Origin: Rossellomorea marisflavi
GTDB lineage: Bacteria; Bacillota; Bacilli; Bacillales; Bacillaceae_B
Length of the DNA stretch: 64,000 nt
NCBI GenBank assembly: GCA_003667865.1
Contig: CP033051.1
Location: forward strand, 1,332,501-1,396,500
Reading direction: 5' to 3'
Positions within the stretch are counted from its first letter, which is position 1. Each line of letters begins with the position of its first letter. The notes below the pieces were generated by a model. That model searched no databases, was not told the DNA's origin, and saw only the letters and a list, made by a program, of their open reading frames with translations. This document shows, in pieces, positions 18,078-26,324 of the stretch. Position numbers and translations under genes: made by a program.

Positions 18078-18136
18078 AAGTGCCTGACCCCCAGTGTGTT
18101 AATGCTTTAGCGTACTGGGGATCAGACACTTTTTTC
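18078..18136 (+). repeat. REP-like palindrome (GTGCCTGACCCC family) with T-run
   Basis: Arm AAGTGCCTGACCCCCAGT at 18078-18095 pairs with 18114-18131 with two mismatches across an 18-base loop, and the right arm runs into T6. It could terminate the Fic transcript, and it is also a member of a dispersed palindromic repeat family. Confidence 0.75.
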
Positions 18137-18210
18137 TTAGTGAATTTGTTTTTTGATATTACGGGACTTTGTAATATCTTTAGGGGATAAAGAGGAAATA
18201 ATGTTTTGAT

Positions 18211-18257
18211 AAAAAAGGTTTTCCATTAGTTTAGTATACTTTCGGAAGACCTTTTTT
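18211..18257 (+). terminator. bidirectional-looking terminator
   Basis: AAAAAAGGTTTTCC pairs with GGAAGACCTTTTTT (one G-T pair) around a 19-base loop. No intact gene precedes it; it may belong to a gene now lost, consistent with the recombinase fragment just downstream. Confidence 0.65.
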
Positions 18258-18345
18258 ACTTTGAGTGGTTAAAGTTCTGTAGCGCTACTTGTGACCACCA
18301 TAATTTAAACTATAGTATATAGAAGGTAAAGACAGAAAGTTTTTA

Positions 18346-18441
18346 GCGATAAAAACCACTCGAATAGCGCAGCAAGGCGGAGACATTCAATCTATTGGAG
18401 AACTTGCAGGCTATAGTAGTATTCCTCTATACTGCGTGGGA
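18346..18441 (+). pseudogene. remnant of a tyrosine recombinase C-terminus
   Basis: This frame reads AIKTTRIAQQGGDIQSIGEL then AGYSSIPLYC, which resembles the C-terminal block of phage-type tyrosine recombinases (...ATRLAQQGxDIxxIQELLGHSSIxTTxxY). The catalytic His is replaced (AGYSS for LGHSS), the nucleophile Tyr region is lost, and nothing recognisable of the upstream domain remains. I read it as a relic of an integrated element. The similarity is from memory of the family pattern. Confidence 0.5.
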
Positions 18442-18488
18442 AGAAAGGTTATACTTGTAATAGACAATTTAAAGGAGAATCACTACTA

Positions 18489-18980
18489 ATGACGAACAAT
18501 GATATTTTAATTCGATTACGCTATGCACTGGATTTACGAAATGCGGAAATGGTGGACATTTTTAAGCTAGCTCATGTGGAAGTCACTCAAGAGGAAGTGC
18601 TGAAGCTTCTGAGGAAATACGAGGATGAAATTGAAATTCCGGAGGATGCAGTCTGTAGCAATAGTATGCTTGAGTCGTTTTTAAATGGGTTGATTATCTT
18701 TAAACGTGGGAAGCAGGATTCAAAACCTGGGCAACCTGAAATCCCAGCTCTCACTCATGAGCATGCGAATAACCTTTTGTTGAAAAAGGCTAAAATTGCA
18801 TTATCCCTAACAAGTGAGGATATGATGGACATCCTGGCTTCAGCCGGAATCGGAATTGCAAAGGGAGAGCTAAGTGCTTTTTTACGAAAAGAAGGACATA
18901 GTAATTACCGCGTGTGCGGGGATAAATATGCCCGGAACTTCCTGAAGGGATTAGCAATCAGATATAGAGGGAATGACTAA
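18489..18980 (+). CDS. DUF1456 (YehS-like) protein
   Basis: 163 residues made of two copies of an approximately 65-residue helical module: NDILIRLRYALDLRNAEMVDIFKLA (copy 1) and NNLLLKKAKIALSLTSEDMMDILASA (copy 2), each ending with a conserved LNGLIIFKRGK / LKGLAIRYRG segment. This is the YehS/DUF1456 architecture; function unknown. AAAGGAGAATC precedes the ATG. It stands alone and ends at a terminator at 19022. Confidence 0.85.
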   Translation: MTNNDILIRLRYALDLRNAEMVDIFKLAHVEVTQEEVLKLLRKYEDEIEIPEDAVCSNSMLESFLNGLIIFKRGKQDSKPGQPEIPALTHEHANNLLLKKAKIALSLTSEDMMDILASAGIGIAKGELSAFLRKEGHSNYRVCGDKYARNFLKGLAIRYRGND

Positions 18981-19021
18981 TTTGAAAAAATAGAGGATTC
19001 TTAGTTTAATGTGAGCAAGTT

Positions 19022-19052
19022 GGCACTTATCCGATGATAAGTGCCTTGTTTT
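19022..19052 (+). terminator. terminator after the DUF1456 gene
   Basis: Perfect stem GGCACTTATC / GATAAGTGCC with a CGAT tetraloop, then TTGTTTT. From here to 19507 there is no gene: only AT-rich DNA and the repeat element ending at 19499. Confidence 0.85.
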
Positions 19053-19309
19053 GGTTAGTGTGGGACGAGTGGACATCGTCTCACCCATAAAACCTATGAA
19101 TCTAGTGGTTAATTCGTTCGAGAGTGGATTTTTAGTTATAACGATAAAGGTTAAAAGATGTAAGGTAGTGTAAATCGGGAAAGAAGAAAAAATGTTCTAT
19201 GTAATGTAAATGAAAGTACTCACATTTTGTTTAAAAAGATAAATAGGTTAATCTTGTGTCGTTGAATACACTTGAGGGAAGCCTTTTTCGTTTATAAGGA
19301 CTGGTTTTG

Positions 19310-19499
19310 CTGATTTCTCATGAATCAACTAGTGCAATAGAAACAAAAGGAGAAGGTATCTTTCTTATATTTTTCAGTGTTATTGACTTTAAAAGACAAT
19401 TACTCAAAATGAAGAAAGAGTAGAACAGATATAAATATGTCAGAACTTCTAAAAGGACAAGGAAGCACAAGAACCGTCCCCATGCTTCCCCATGCTTCC
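19310..19499. repeat. GGAAGC-type inverted-repeat element, copy A (left end decayed)
   Basis: The right end 19461-19489 reads GGAAGCACAAGAACCGTCCC-CATGCTTCC and its last 9-10 bases are duplicated (19491-19499). The interior shares ATCAACTAGTGCAATAGAA and CAGAACTTCTAAAAGGACAAG with copy B at 29812-30000. The left terminal repeat cannot be recognised. Short reading frames through it are spurious. Confidence 0.65.
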
Positions 19500-19507
19500 T
19501 GAGTTTT

Positions 19508-20173
19508 TCAATAAACCGATAATGTTTTAATCTGCAGAAGCTTTCTTTCAATTCGTATTGGAATCTCATGATATACTTCATCCCATTCATAAAAGATTTC
19601 TTTTGGGAAACGATATGGGAGAAATTTCATGGATGGTGTAAAGGCAAACTTCTTTAAGTAGTGTGATACGAGTTCTTGGGTTTCTTCATTCGTCGTAAGG
19701 ATATGGTGTAAAAAATCAGGTATGAGTAGTCCATCCTTTCCAGCATCTTGATTCGTACACGTGAGCAAATTAGGTATAAGCTCAAACATCTCCGGTTTAG
19801 GTAAAAATGCGTGTTTCCCAGGTTGAGAGTATAGTTTCACATGTGTGCCATCAACCAGGTTACTCTTGTCAAGGAGTAATCCTTTGAAGTAGCGTCCATG
19901 AAAGCTTGCCTCACAATCAATAACAGCTCCATCTTTATCAACGTACACCCATACATGCTCCAATTCATATAAATGTTGGATATCAAAATCCCAATAGATG
20001 GCGTATTCCAAAATGACATCTAGTTCTTCGTGGAAGGAAGGGAAGGTTCGCTTAAATGATGGTGATGCTTGTTCTTCGAAAATTTCTGTAACACCGACCA
20101 TGCAGGGATAAAAAGGTTCGTTCTCATCAAAATATAGAACGGGAGCATAGGTTAAGGCCTTCGTAAAATCCAT
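19508..20173 (-). CDS. conserved hypothetical protein, last gene of the importer operon
   Basis: 221 residues from the ATG at 20173, with GTAGGAGGAG in front; the longer frame overlaps the MATE gene. The N-terminal phrase YAPVLYFDENEPFYPCMVG and the middle block WDFDIQHLYELEHVWVYVDKDGAVIDCEASFHG recall proteins of the Vps62/DUF946 type, with a His-rich core (HVW, SFHG). I am not sure of the family. There is no signal peptide or membrane helix. It lies 17 bases after the MATE gene, so it is co-transcribed. Confidence 0.7.
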   Translation of the reverse strand: MDFTKALTYAPVLYFDENEPFYPCMVGVTEIFEEQASPSFKRTFPSFHEELDVILEYAIYWDFDIQHLYELEHVWVYVDKDGAVIDCEASFHGRYFKGLLLDKSNLVDGTHVKLYSQPGKHAFLPKPEMFELIPNLLTCTNQDAGKDGLLIPDFLHHILTTNEETQELVSHYLKKFAFTPSMKFLPYRFPKEIFYEWDEVYHEIPIRIERKLLQIKTLSVY

Positions 20174-20190
20174 AGTTTCTCCTCCTACTT

Positions 20191-21528
20191 TTACAAACCG
20201 CGAACTAAATTTTTGGCCCATTTATTTGACCGATAGCGGAAATATCCAAAGAACGCTTTCGTCACTTCTTCAAGAGCAAACATCAAGTAGACCGTTTCTA
20301 TTGACCAATGGAAGACGTACGCGCCCAGAAAGACTAATGGTAGAGCGATAAACCAAGTAGTGTATAAAACGAGCTTCATCGAATAGACATTGTCCCCTCC
20401 TGAACGAAACACCCCGACAATCCATATATTATTTAAGAAATACATGGATAAGACAATTCCTTGAATGTATAACACATGACGAAACGTGGTTTGTGCTTCT
20501 TCACTAACATTTGTAAATAAGTTAACGATGAGTGGATTAAGTAAGATAATTAGAACGCTGACTATGACCGCAGAATACATCGCTAATCTTGTAAATCTCC
20601 TTGCGTCTGCAATCGCCTCAGATGGATCCTCCGAGCTAAGTTTCTTTCCAATTACGACCTTTGCAGCATAAGAAAAGCCGAAGATCCCCATCATAAAATA
20701 ATTATTAAAGGTTCTGGCTAATTGAAAAATGGCAAGCGCCATGACCCCCATATAGCCAAAAGCAACAGCATATAATAGGTTGCCTACAGACCATATTCCT
20801 TCATGAAGTACAAGTGGAAAAATTGTTTTATAGATTCTTTTTACAAATGTCATGTTAAAAGAAAACATTTCTTTAAAAGTAGCATGAACATGAAATTTCC
20901 GAACATAGATAAAAAGAAGCAGTACAACGGTACTTATCACTGTGGAAAGCAACGTGGCTATAGCTGCGCCTTTCACCTCAAGTCGAGGAAACCCAGCATT
21001 TCCGTAGATAAGTAAATAGTTAAATAATGTGTTAATTGCCATACCGATACAGCCAATAATGACATTCACTTTAATTTTTCCTATGGCGCCTAACGAATGC
21101 CCATATGTATCTTTAATGGCGTTTAAGATATAGACAAAAACAATAACCGATAAATACTGCGAGCCATAGATCATGGCTTGTTCGTCACTGACAAAAATTT
21201 GTAGCAAACGATCTCTTAATAGGAATACGACCACTGACGCAATAAGGGAAAAAGCAAAACTGGTAAGCAGCATCAACCCCATTGTTCTATGGACGTTTGG
21301 CAGATTGTTAGTTCCATAGAATTGTGTAATAAATGCTGACATACCATATGTTGCAGAAAGAACCATCCCCAATACAAAACTAAACTGACCGGCAGCTGCT
21401 ACAGAGGCGACGGCCACTTCTCCTAGTCCTGCAATCATTAAGGTATCGATAAAGGAGAAGGAATTGCTAATTAACATGTGTAAAACAAAGGGGATGACCA
21501 GTAATCGTACTTCTTTCTTAAACTCCAT
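20191..21528 (-). CDS. MATE-family efflux transporter
   Basis: 445 residues with about 12 membrane helices and two MatE repeats. The segments LISNSFSFIDTLMIAGLGEVAVASVA (about 18-43) and VLHEGIWSVGNLLYAVAFGYMGVMALAIFQ are characteristic. MATE pumps exchange Na+ or H+ for cationic drugs or metabolites. Its start overlaps the end of the HAD gene by 11 bases. The position at the tail of an importer operon suggests export of a by-product or of a toxic relative of the imported compound, but this is inference. Confidence 0.88.
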   Translation of the reverse strand: MEFKKEVRLLVIPFVLHMLISNSFSFIDTLMIAGLGEVAVASVAAAGQFSFVLGMVLSATYGMSAFITQFYGTNNLPNVHRTMGLMLLTSFAFSLIASVVVFLLRDRLLQIFVSDEQAMIYGSQYLSVIVFVYILNAIKDTYGHSLGAIGKIKVNVIIGCIGMAINTLFNYLLIYGNAGFPRLEVKGAAIATLLSTVISTVVLLLFIYVRKFHVHATFKEMFSFNMTFVKRIYKTIFPLVLHEGIWSVGNLLYAVAFGYMGVMALAIFQLARTFNNYFMMGIFGFSYAAKVVIGKKLSSEDPSEAIADARRFTRLAMYSAVIVSVLIILLNPLIVNLFTNVSEEAQTTFRHVLYIQGIVLSMYFLNNIWIVGVFRSGGDNVYSMKLVLYTTWFIALPLVFLGAYVFHWSIETVYLMFALEEVTKAFFGYFRYRSNKWAKNLVRGL

Positions 21529-22072
21529 GATGATTTAAGCTTGTCGAAGTCAACTCTTGGTTCAGCTTTTCAACAAGCTCAATCAATTCTAATGGTTCAT
21601 GAATAATATAATCTGGCTTCTCAAGCTCACTTGAGGGCTCGTTTGTATATCGAGGTGACCAATCAAGAAATATACTTGTTAAACCTAATTGATTAGCTCC
21701 TTTAATATCACGACTTAAATTATTACCAACCATGACAATGCGATCATAGTCTTTTTCAGATAGATTCATTGCACCTACTGCCGCCTTAAACATTCTCACA
21801 TCTGGTTTTCGTTGCTTAATGGTTTCTGAATAAATCATCGTTTCAAAACAATCGTATATTCCATGATCGGTCAACATGTTCTTAAATGATTGTGCTAATC
21901 CATCTGCGACTAAAGCAATGCGGTACCCTTTCTCGGCAAGCTTTTTAACCATGTGATCCGCACCTGGGATCACATCTGCTTGAATGACAACATCTGCGTT
22001 ATCACGAATTTCAGTCGCTTCATTAATAATTGTGTCACCACAATCAAGAAAAACGATTAACTGCTTTTCCAT
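21518..22072 (-). CDS. HAD-superfamily protein with altered motif I
   Basis: 184 residues from the ATG at 22072 (GAGGAGG upstream; the in-frame extension to 22138 overlaps the ATPase gene). HAD motifs: motif I is D10-C-G-D-T14, motif II lies in MIYSET, Lys in KQRKPDVRMF, and motif IV in VMVGNNLSRDIKGANQLG. The usual second Asp of DxDxT, the general acid/base of HAD phosphatases, is Gly here and an Asp follows one place later. This may alter or abolish phosphatase activity, or point to a dehalogenase/phosphonatase-like branch. It is co-transcribed with the importer. Confidence 0.82.
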   Translation of the reverse strand: MEKQLIVFLDCGDTIINEATEIRDNADVVIQADVIPGADHMVKKLAEKGYRIALVADGLAQSFKNMLTDHGIYDCFETMIYSETIKQRKPDVRMFKAAVGAMNLSEKDYDRIVMVGNNLSRDIKGANQLGLTSIFLDWSPRYTNEPSSELEKPDYIIHEPLELIELVEKLNQELTSTSLNHHGV

Positions 22073-22089
22073 TCTACATGGCCTCCTCT

Positions 22090-23082
22090 TTAATGACTGA
22101 CTACACCTTTTAGCGATAGTTCCTTTGCATAATGGCATGCCGAATAATGACCTTCTGATACTTCAACGAGATCAGGAGATTCCTGCATACACCTTTTTGT
22201 TCTGTACTCACATCTTGTATGAAAATGACATCCTGTTGGTCGATTTGCTGGATTAGGTACCTCTCCCTTCAAGATCTTCCGCTGCATCTTAACATCCGGA
22301 TTAGCGACTGGAACTGCAGATAGCAACGCCTCCGTATAAGGGTGAAGAGGATTAGTGAATAGCTCTTCTGTTTTTGCGACTTCGATGATTCGACCCAGGT
22401 ACATCACTGCGACACGATCTGAAATGTGCTCGACAACAGAGAGATCATGAGAGATAAACAAATACGTCATCCCAAACTCATCTTGTAAATCTTTTAATAG
22501 ATTAATGATCTGTGCTTGAATCGAGACATCCAGCGCAGAAACAGCCTCGTCACATACGACCACTTTGGGATTTGTAATTAAAGCTCTTGCGATTCCAATC
22601 CGTTGACGTTGACCACCTGAGAAGGAGTGGGGATAACGCTTCAAGTAGCTCACATTCAGCCCTGTTTTTAGGGCAATCTCTTTAACACGTTCCTCAATTT
22701 CAGCCTTTTTCATTTTCTTTGTGACTCTTAAAGGCTCACTAATAATATCAAACACTGTCATTCGTGGATTTAATGAAGAATAAGGGTCCTGAAAGATCAT
22801 TTGAATGTCTTGGCGAACTTCTTTTAATGTCTTTCTTTTTAATGAAAGAAAATCTATCTTTTCATCTTCTGATTTTTGATAGTAAATGTGACCGGATGTG
22901 CTTTCGATTCCTCGAACAATACAACGTCCAAGAGTCGTCTTTCCACATCCAGATTCTCCAACCAAGCTAAATGTTTCACCTTTTCTTAAGGTAAAAGACA
23001 CGTCAGATACCGCTTTAACAGATTCATTCTTTCCTTTATACTCCTTCGATAGCTCATTTACTTCCAGAATTACTTGGTTCAA
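22090..23082 (-). CDS. oligo-permease-type ABC importer ATPase, OppF-like
   Basis: 330 residues from a TTG start at 23082 (AGGTGA five bases before). Walker A GESGCGKTT lies near residue 42, signature SFSGGQRQRIGIARAL and Walker B VVCDEAVSALD. The C-terminal oligo_HPY extension has four cysteines (CHFHTRCEYRTKRC and a later C). It overlaps the 3' end of the OppD-like gene by 29 bases, so the two ATPases are coupled. It pairs with OppD to energise the importer at the inner face of the membrane. Confidence 0.9.
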   Translation of the reverse strand: MNQVILEVNELSKEYKGKNESVKAVSDVSFTLRKGETFSLVGESGCGKTTLGRCIVRGIESTSGHIYYQKSEDEKIDFLSLKRKTLKEVRQDIQMIFQDPYSSLNPRMTVFDIISEPLRVTKKMKKAEIEERVKEIALKTGLNVSYLKRYPHSFSGGQRQRIGIARALITNPKVVVCDEAVSALDVSIQAQIINLLKDLQDEFGMTYLFISHDLSVVEHISDRVAVMYLGRIIEVAKTEELFTNPLHPYTEALLSAVPVANPDVKMQRKILKGEVPNPANRPTGCHFHTRCEYRTKRCMQESPDLVEVSEGHYSACHYAKELSLKGVVSH

Positions 23083-24100
23083 GGGATTCACCTCGCGTCT
23101 TAATGTGGTCTTTATATAAAAAGCATGCAACTTTATGGTCAGACGAAAGCTCTGTCATCGCTACTTCTTGTTGATCGCACACACCAGGAATTCTCTCTGG
23201 GCAACGGTCGTGGAAACCGCACAGCTTCGGAAGATTAATAGGTATAGGAACGGTTCCCTCGATTGATGCTAAGCGCGAGTGGGATTGCCCAATTTTTGGA
23301 ATCGATTGGAGTAACCCCTTTGTATAAGGATGCTTTGGATTCTTAAACAATTCCTGAACCGTGGAATGCTCCACAATTTTCCCCAAATACATCACGGCAA
23401 CCTCATCACACATTTCGGCGACAATTCCAAGATCATGAGTAATAAAAAGAATCGACATTCCTAATTCCGTTTGTAAGCTTTTCATCAATTCCAATACTTG
23501 AGCTTGAATGGTTACATCAAGCGCTGTTGTAGGCTCATCTGCAATTAGAATTTCAGGGTTACAAGCTAGTGCCATTGCGATCATGGCACGTTGTCTCATC
23601 CCTCCCGAAAACTCGTGAGGATACTGATGAAACCGCTTCTCCGCATCTGAAATTCCTACTTTCTCAAGCATGGAGAAGGTTCTCATTTTCGCTTCAGTTT
23701 TATCCTTTGTTTGATGCAGAAGAATCGTCTCCATGATCTGGTTGCCAATGGTATATAGCGGAGAAAAAGCAGTCATTGGCTCTTGAAAAATCATTGAGAT
23801 TCTTTTGCCCCGTATTGAACGCATGACAGGACCATTTCGTTTAATTTTCAGAAGGTCAAGATAGTCAGTCGATGAATCTGACTCTTGAAACAGAACTTCT
23901 CCTGTGGTTTCAAAATCTTTTGGATTTAAGCCAATAAGGGCCTTACTTGTCACACTTTTTCCGCAGCCGGATTCACCGACGATTCCAAGTGTTTTTCCTT
24001 TTTCAAGAGTAAAATCAACGCCATTTACAGCTTGAAGTAACCCAGTATCTGTCTTGAATTGAATTCGCAAATCTTTCACTTGAAGAAAAGGGTGTTTCAT
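23054..24100 (-). CDS. oligo-permease-type ABC importer ATPase, OppD-like
   Basis: 348 residues with Walker A GESGCGKS (about 38-45), signature EFSGGMRQRAMIAMAL, Walker B ILIADEPTTALD, and an oligo_HPY C-terminus (CGFHDRCPERIPGVC). AAGGTGAAAT precedes the ATG. It forms a heterodimer with the OppF-like protein. The family transports peptides, but close relatives move oligosaccharides. Confidence 0.9.
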   Translation of the reverse strand: MKHPFLQVKDLRIQFKTDTGLLQAVNGVDFTLEKGKTLGIVGESGCGKSVTSKALIGLNPKDFETTGEVLFQESDSSTDYLDLLKIKRNGPVMRSIRGKRISMIFQEPMTAFSPLYTIGNQIMETILLHQTKDKTEAKMRTFSMLEKVGISDAEKRFHQYPHEFSGGMRQRAMIAMALACNPEILIADEPTTALDVTIQAQVLELMKSLQTELGMSILFITHDLGIVAEMCDEVAVMYLGKIVEHSTVQELFKNPKHPYTKGLLQSIPKIGQSHSRLASIEGTVPIPINLPKLCGFHDRCPERIPGVCDQQEVAMTELSSDHKVACFLYKDHIKTRGESLEPSNSGSK

Positions 24101-24115
24101 TTAATTTCACCTTCC

Positions 24116-25258
24116 CTACTTGTATGGATCGGCCGCATCTCGTAAGCCGTCACCTAAAAAGTTGAATGCTAGTACTGTTAATATGACAAAACCTAGAGGT
24201 ATGAGCTTCCAAGGATAAAGCGCAACGTTTTCAATTTGCTGCGCTTCCTGCAGCAGTACTCCCCAGCTAGTGGCGGGTGCTTGAATACCAAGCCCAAGAA
24301 AACTTAACGCTGTCTCACCAATAATCATCCCCGGAATAGCAAGAGTTGCCGCAACGACTAAATAACTAATAAAACCAGGGACTAAGTGTGTCATGATGAT
24401 TCTCCAATCGCTCACCCCTGCAATCTGTGCTGCCATGACGTAATCTTCATTTTTTAACGAAACAAACTTACTGCGGACCACACGTGCTAGGCCGGTCCAT
24501 TCGATGAATGCCATAATAATTGTGATATAGAGAAACATCTGAACAACAGGTACCCTTGGAGGAATAGCTGCTGATAGTGCCATCCACAGTGGTAAGGTTG
24601 GAAAGGATCTCATGATTTCAATAATTCTTTGAATCACTGAATCAATGACTCCGCCAAAATATCCAGAGATTCCACCAATGACTACGCCTAAAACAAAGCT
24701 GATTGCGACCCCTATTAGTGGAATTGAAAGAGAAATTTGACTGCCGAGAACAATTCTTGAAAATAAATCACGTCCTGTTCCATCCGTTCCAAGAATAAAA
24801 ACTTGGCCAGGACTTTCCACACCAAATAAATGACGATCGGTTTCAAATAAACCTAAGAAGGAATAGGTTTCTCCTTTCGTAAATAGCTGAATAGGGTACA
24901 TCACACTTGTATCCTCAACAATAATCTTCCGTAGGGTCTCAGGATCTCGAGAAGATGTTAATCCATAAACGAAGGGATTAAGATGAAAGTTCCCCTGCTC
25001 GTCATAAAAATGAATCTTTGTGGGCGGAGCATTCATGTACTCACTGTTATAACTTTGAAGTCCATACGGTGTAATAAATTGTCCAAACAACGCACCGATA
25101 TATAGAAGAAAAAGTATGATTAGGCTGATACGTGCCAGTTTATGTTTTTTCAACTTTTGGCCCATTAACGTCCATTGAGAGGCCATGTAATGGTCTTCAA
25201 GTGTTTTTCTTTTTTTCCAAAAAAGTAGCTTAGGTTGTACAGAAACTTGAGTTTTCAT
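24116..25258 (-). CDS. oligo-permease-type ABC permease, OppC-like, with long extracytoplasmic loop
   Basis: 380 residues, longer than the usual 290-310 of OppC. The first membrane helix (about 43-62) is followed by an insertion of about 95 residues (SYNSEYMNAPPTKIHFYD onward) before the BPD transmembrane domain that starts near FSRIVLGSQISLSIPLIGV. The EAA-type loop is AAQIAGVSDWRIIMTHLVP. Such long loops are typical of OppC proteins in oligosaccharide importers with large binding proteins, as I recall. Three bases separate it from the OppB-like gene. Confidence 0.88.
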   Translation of the reverse strand: MKTQVSVQPKLLFWKKRKTLEDHYMASQWTLMGQKLKKHKLARISLIILFLLYIGALFGQFITPYGLQSYNSEYMNAPPTKIHFYDEQGNFHLNPFVYGLTSSRDPETLRKIIVEDTSVMYPIQLFTKGETYSFLGLFETDRHLFGVESPGQVFILGTDGTGRDLFSRIVLGSQISLSIPLIGVAISFVLGVVIGGISGYFGGVIDSVIQRIIEIMRSFPTLPLWMALSAAIPPRVPVVQMFLYITIIMAFIEWTGLARVVRSKFVSLKNEDYVMAAQIAGVSDWRIIMTHLVPGFISYLVVAATLAIPGMIIGETALSFLGLGIQAPATSWGVLLQEAQQIENVALYPWKLIPLGFVILTVLAFNFLGDGLRDAADPYK

Positions 25259-25261
25259 AGA

Positions 25262-26260
25262 CTACGCTCCTTTTCTTTCCATACGGATTCTAGGATCTAG
25301 CCACGCTAGGAGAATGTCTGAAATTAGCGTTCCTATTACTGTACAGATGGCCATGAAGAATAACCATGTTCCAGCCAAATACATGTCCTGTCCTAGTAAA
25401 GCCTTATGCATGACCGGTCCTTGTGTCGGCAGGTTTAATACGATGGCTGTAATCGTTGAGCCTGTAAAAATAGCTGTGAGAGACCAACCAATTGTACTAA
25501 TTATTGGGTTCAAGGCTGCACGAGTGGGGTATTTGCGAAGGATACGCCCCTCTGATAATCCTTTGGCTCTAGCTGTTAAGACATTGGGTCTATTCATCTC
25601 ATCAAGCATTTGACCGCGCATTACACGAATCAGCTCACATGTATTAGCTGTTCCAATGACGACAATTGGTATGACTAAGTGCTTTAGCATATCCATCACC
25701 TTTGCAACACTCCAAGGAGCATCAACAAATTCCTGAGATTGGAGTCCTAGCATAGGGTCTCCAAAATAGACAAAGGAAAGGTACATTAAAATAATGGCTA
25801 ATAAAAAATTAGGTGTGGCCATACCTAAAAATCCTATACTCGTGAAGACATAGTCACTAATTGAATACTGCTTAAGTGCACTGTAAATACCAATAGGAAT
25901 GGAAACGAGATATGTAAATAGAAGTGAAGCGATAGAAACGACAAGGGTCATCCCCATATGTTGTTCAATAACATCCGTTACAGGACGATTATAGCTAAAG
26001 GAGTAACCAAAATCGCCTTCTGTAATAATGCCCCACATCCATTTTCCATACTGAACGTACCAAGGGTCATCAAGCCCAAGTGAGTCTCTAATTCTATCCA
26101 TTTCATCCATATTTAAGGATTCGCCTTCCTGCTCCATTTGATAGGCATAGTTACTAACGAAATCTCCTGGAGGGAGCTGGATAATGAAAAAGACAATCAT
26201 TGATATAATAAAAACGACAGGAATCATGAGTAAGGTCCTGCGAATAATATAACGAAGCAT
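25262..26260 (-). CDS. oligo-permease-type ABC permease, OppB-like
   Basis: 332 residues from the ATG at 26260 (GAGAGGATCGGAC upstream), starting MLRYIIRRTLLMIPVVFIISM, a classic OppB N-terminus. The reading frame extends upstream into the binding-protein gene, but that part is not plausible. Six helices, with the EAA loop ARAKGLSEGRILRKYPTRAALNP. It forms the channel with the OppC-like subunit. Confidence 0.9.
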   Translation of the reverse strand: MLRYIIRRTLLMIPVVFIISMIVFFIIQLPPGDFVSNYAYQMEQEGESLNMDEMDRIRDSLGLDDPWYVQYGKWMWGIITEGDFGYSFSYNRPVTDVIEQHMGMTLVVSIASLLFTYLVSIPIGIYSALKQYSISDYVFTSIGFLGMATPNFLLAIILMYLSFVYFGDPMLGLQSQEFVDAPWSVAKVMDMLKHLVIPIVVIGTANTCELIRVMRGQMLDEMNRPNVLTARAKGLSEGRILRKYPTRAALNPIISTIGWSLTAIFTGSTITAIVLNLPTQGPVMHKALLGQDMYLAGTWLFFMAICTVIGTLISDILLAWLDPRIRMERKGA

Positions 26261-26287
26261 GTCCGATCCTCTCTTTCTTAAATAGAA

Positions 26288-26317
26288 GAAAAGGAGAGGG
26301 AGTATCCCCTCCTTTTC
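26288..26317 (-). terminator. intra-operon hairpin between binding protein and permease genes
   Basis: On the minus strand GAAAAGGAG pairs with CTCCTTTTC around an inner GGG/CCC stem, then TTCTATTT. As a leaky terminator or mRNA stabiliser it would let the binding protein be made in excess over the membrane parts, a common arrangement. Confidence 0.65.
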
Positions 26318-26324
26318 ATATCCA

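Noticed and set aside
19318-19590. Minus-strand 90-codon ORF
   Set aside because: It lies over a repeat element and the end of the hypothetical gene; no ribosome site and no family resemblance.
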